Both the position numbers and the translations under genes were made by a program. From Bradyrhizobiaceae bacterium (GTDB taxonomy: Bacteria; Bacteroidota; Ignavibacteria; Kapaibacteriales; Kapaibacteriaceae): 54,634 bases of DNA. The notes beneath the pieces are model-generated. The model searched no databases, had not been told where the DNA came from, and saw only the letters and a program-made list of their open reading frames with translations. The stretch covers positions 1 through 54,634 of the forward strand of contig JAGFIZ010000052.1 of assembly GCA_024103135.1 (NCBI GenBank), given 5' to 3'. Of the stretch, positions 52,747 through 54,634 are shown piece by piece (position 1 is the stretch's first letter; each line of letters opens with the position of its first letter).

Positions 52747-54634
52747 TGTATGGAATAGGTTGGACCGATGGTTGCCGAGGTGCCGACGGTGATGGTATTA
52801 CCCGCGGCGTCCGTGGCGGTAACCATGGCGTGGACGGCTGGAGCTGAAGGACCAACCACCGTTACGTTGATGACGGCTCCGGCCTGCAGGTCGAGTCCGG
52901 TTGTCGGTATCACGAATGAACTTCCCGATACGGCTGGCGTGTAAATGCCACGTCCGATACCGAGTACGGTAAACATGTCGGCAGCACTTCTGCGACGCAG
53001 GTCGCCATTATTGTCGGCGGTAACAATGCCTTCTGAGCCTGCCACAATCGGGTCGGCACTTGCTGCACTCAACGATCCCATGCGCACATTCTCTGTACCG
53101 CCGGTACCCGCAACGTGGAGTCGATACCCTGCAGCAGCCGTGGTGCCGAGTCCGAACTCGCCGGTGCTGTTGAAGCGGGCAACTTCCGTTGCATTGGTAC
53201 GGATGACGAGTGGTTGGGCATCGCTGGTACCAAGGTAGTTCGTTGCTGGATTCGTGCCGCTATTGCCTAGCAGCGTCCACGCCGTTGTTCCAACCACGGC
53301 ACTGGTGCTGGCCTGGCTCAGATCACCGGTGGCATTGCTAAGGATGACTCGGTCAAATCCAGCTGGAATGGCTACGGCTGCAGCACCGCTAACACTCGTC
53401 AACCGCACGTTTGGCGTGCCAGCCGTGCCAGTGACTTCCAGCAGGTATCCTGCCGTGGCCGTGGTGCCTATGCCTACTTCACCCGTGGCGTTGACGCGTA
53501 AGCGTTCGGTAGCGTTAGTGCGGACAACGAGTGGTTGCGCATCGGTAGTACCGAGGTAATTCGTCGCTGGATTTGTGCCGCTATTACCAAGCAACGTCCA
53601 CGCTGCTGCACCAATCACTGCCGAGGTTGATGCTTCACTGACATCGCCAGTTGAGTTGGCCAACATGATGCGATCAAAGCCCGCCGGCACGGATGCTGCA
53701 GCAACACCGCTGATGCTCGTCAAGCGGACGTTTGGTGTGCCGGCCGTACCGTTGACGTGCAGCAGGTATCCTGCCGTGGCCGTTGTGCCAATGCCGACTT
53801 CACCAGTGGCGTTGACGCGTAGACGCTCGGTGGCGTTCGTGCGGACAACGAGTGGTTGTGCGTCGCTAGTACCAAGGTAGTTCGTGGCTGCATTGGTGCC
53901 GGCATTACCGAGGAGCGACCAGGCATTCTGGTTGATGACGGCGGCATACTCTACTTGATCAACATTCCCCGATGCGTCGGCAATTAGGAACCGGTCGTAG
54001 CCGGCAGGGACGGCAACGTTAACGGCGCCGGCGATGGATGCCAGTTGCAATTCACCGGTGGACAGGAAGCGTCCCGCTTCCGTGTTGTTCGTCCGGAATA
54101 CCAATGGCTGTGCATCGGTGGTACCGATAAAGTTCGTTGCTGGATTTGTGCCGCTATTACCAAGCAAGGTCCACGCTGCTGCACCAATGACTGCCGAGGT
54201 CGATGCTTCACTGACATCACCGGTTGAGTTGGCCAACATGATGCGGTCAAAGCCCGCTGGTACGGATGCTGCAGCAACACCGCTGATGCTCGTCAAGCGG
54301 ACGTTTGGTGTGCCGGCAGTGCCGTTGACGTGCAGCAGGTATCCTGCCGTGGCCGTGGTGCCGATGCCGACTTCACCAGTGGCGTTGACGCGCAAGCGCT
54401 CGGTAGCATTCTGGCGGACAACGAGGTGTTGTGCGTCGCTAGTAGCAAGGTAGTTCGTAGCGACAGTGGTGCCGGCATAACCGAGGAGCGACCAGGCGTT
54501 CTGGTTAATGACGGCGGCATACTCTACTTGATCACCGTTCCCCGATGCGTCGGCAACAAGGAAGCGGTCGTAGCCTACGGGTACGGTGGCATTCACCGCG
54601 CCGGCGATGGAGGCCAGTTGCAATTCACCGGTGG
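52725..54634 (-). CDS. Tail-fibre-like repeat protein, 5' end beyond the window
   Basis: At least 636 residues; the frame is open through the right edge, so signal peptide and start are not seen. It is built from large repeats: an ~84-residue unit ('GELQLASIAGAV', 'GYDRFLIADASGN') and a ~107-residue unit ('GEVGIGTTATAGYLLHV', 'GFDRIMLANSTGD', 'WTLLGNSGTNPATN', 'DAQPLVVRTNATERLRVNAT'). The phrase VGIGTT-x-LHV is a hallmark of fibre or tail-type proteins that often carry a chaperone-of-endosialidase domain, but that domain is absent. The C-terminal ~90 residues differ ('FVIPTTGLDLQAGAVINVT') and end 'IHWMIINP'. First visible gene of the leftward surface operon. Confidence 0.72.
   Translation of the reverse strand, partial: TGELQLASIAGAVNATVPVGYDRFLVADASGNGDQVEYAAVINQNAWSLLGYAGTTVATNYLATSDAQHLVVRQNATERLRVNATGEVGIGTTATAGYLLHVNGTAGTPNVRLTSISGVAAASVPAGFDRIMLANSTGDVSEASTSAVIGAAAWTLLGNSGTNPATNFIGTTDAQPLVFRTNNTEAGRFLSTGELQLASIAGAVNVAVPAGYDRFLIADASGNVDQVEYAAVINQNAWSLLGNAGTNAATNYLGTSDAQPLVVRTNATERLRVNATGEVGIGTTATAGYLLHVNGTAGTPNVRLTSISGVAAASVPAGFDRIMLANSTGDVSEASTSAVIGAAAWTLLGNSGTNPATNYLGTTDAQPLVVRTNATERLRVNATGEVGIGTTATAGYLLEVTGTAGTPNVRLTSVSGAAAVAIPAGFDRVILSNATGDLSQASTSAVVGTTAWTLLGNSGTNPATNYLGTSDAQPLVIRTNATEVARFNSTGEFGLGTTAAAGYRLHVAGTGGTENVRMGSLSAASADPIVAGSEGIVTADNNGDLRRRSAADMFTVLGIGRGIYTPAVSGSSFVIPTTGLDLQAGAVINVTVVGPSAPAVHAMVTATDAAGNTITVGTSATIGPTYSIHWMIINP
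53488..54633 (-). repeat. Tandem duplication, 573-bp period, in the tail-fibre-like gene
   Basis: The stretch 53488-54060 is repeated at 54061-54633 with high DNA identity (for example the 18 bases ending at 54061 recur ending at 54634). Each copy holds one 84- and one 107-residue protein unit. More distant single 107-residue units lie at 52.9-53.49 kb. Confidence 0.72.

Noticed and set aside
53254..54453. Long plus-strand open frames opposite the repeat gene (several ~100 codons, similar to each other)
   Set aside because: They are the antisense of the 107-residue protein repeats and recur with the same period; no start signals or family likeness.
1..54634. tRNA, rRNA, riboswitch, insertion sequence, toxin-antitoxin or restriction genes
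   Set aside because: Looked for on both strands; no cloverleaf, conserved RNA core, transposase motif or terminal inverted repeats could be supported.
52725..54634. Prophage tail-fibre cluster
   Set aside because: The fibre-like phrases (VGIGTT, YTLPDRIG) are shared with tail proteins, but the genes carry signal peptides and no capsid, terminase, integrase or lysis gene is present.

Overview
The window reads as chromosome of a Bacteroidota/Chlorobiota-type bacterium. Candidatus Kapabacteria or a relative is my best guess, made without any search. The grounds are: several secreted proteins ending in type IX secretion (T9SS) type A sorting domains; -7 elements of the Bacteroidota form TAnnTTTG close to start codons; an HYC_CC_PP-type protein beside a TonB-dependent receptor; choice-of-anchor-D-like and DUF1573 proteins; and roughly balanced base composition. 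Genes are tightly packed with many 1-50 nt overlaps. I found no rRNA, tRNA, CRISPR array, transposase or prophage integration module.

Left part (1-13.1 kb), housekeeping. The end of a T9SS cargo gene converges on rlmD. Divergent from rlmD is corA, overlapped by an N-acetylmuramoyl-L-alanine amidase and followed by an MsbA-like ABC exporter. A leftward block holds kynU-rlmB, then lysS, a site-2-type protease and a GT39 glycosyltransferase. A small lipoprotein gene and an AtuA-like small protein follow.

Middle (13.2-31.7 kb). A rightward cluster panD - nucleotidyltransferase - methylmalonyl-CoA epimerase - gpmA leads into two TldD/TldE-like genes that both appear to encode exported proteins. 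Next come a metal-type TonB receptor with an HYC_CC_PP protein, a (4Fe-4S)/CDGSH protein, a small FN3-like secreted protein, a secreted metalloprotease that appears to start at CTG, a lone ABC ATPase, DUF1573, a beta-barrel plus large cohesin-like T9SS protein pair, and nuoM-nuoN.

Right part (31.8-54.6 kb), accessory surface region. A TPR-histidine kinase overlaps a BNR-repeat T9SS protein. After a bidirectional hairpin comes an 18.3-kb leftward, tightly coupled gene string that runs off the right edge. Read in transcription order it contains a tail-fibre-like repeat protein (5' end outside the window), a short beta-roll protein, four long beta-roll (YadA-head/Hep_Hag-like) paralogues, a 131-aa protein that appears to start at CTG, two large secreted proteins, a T9SS cargo protein and a beta-barrel-like protein. 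The four long paralogues differ in repeat sequence, yet each has 18 rungs by hand count. All five beta-roll proteins share a C-terminal domain ending in the pattern W-x-E-x-x-R-S-x-N-stop and lack a recognisable T9SS signal. This string is the best candidate for an undescribed system: a multi-component extracellular fibre or adhesin.

Scattered over the window is an octamer, AGCCCCCT/AGGGGGCT, found about 20 times by eye where about 2 are expected. It occurs in genes of unrelated function and in both orientations.
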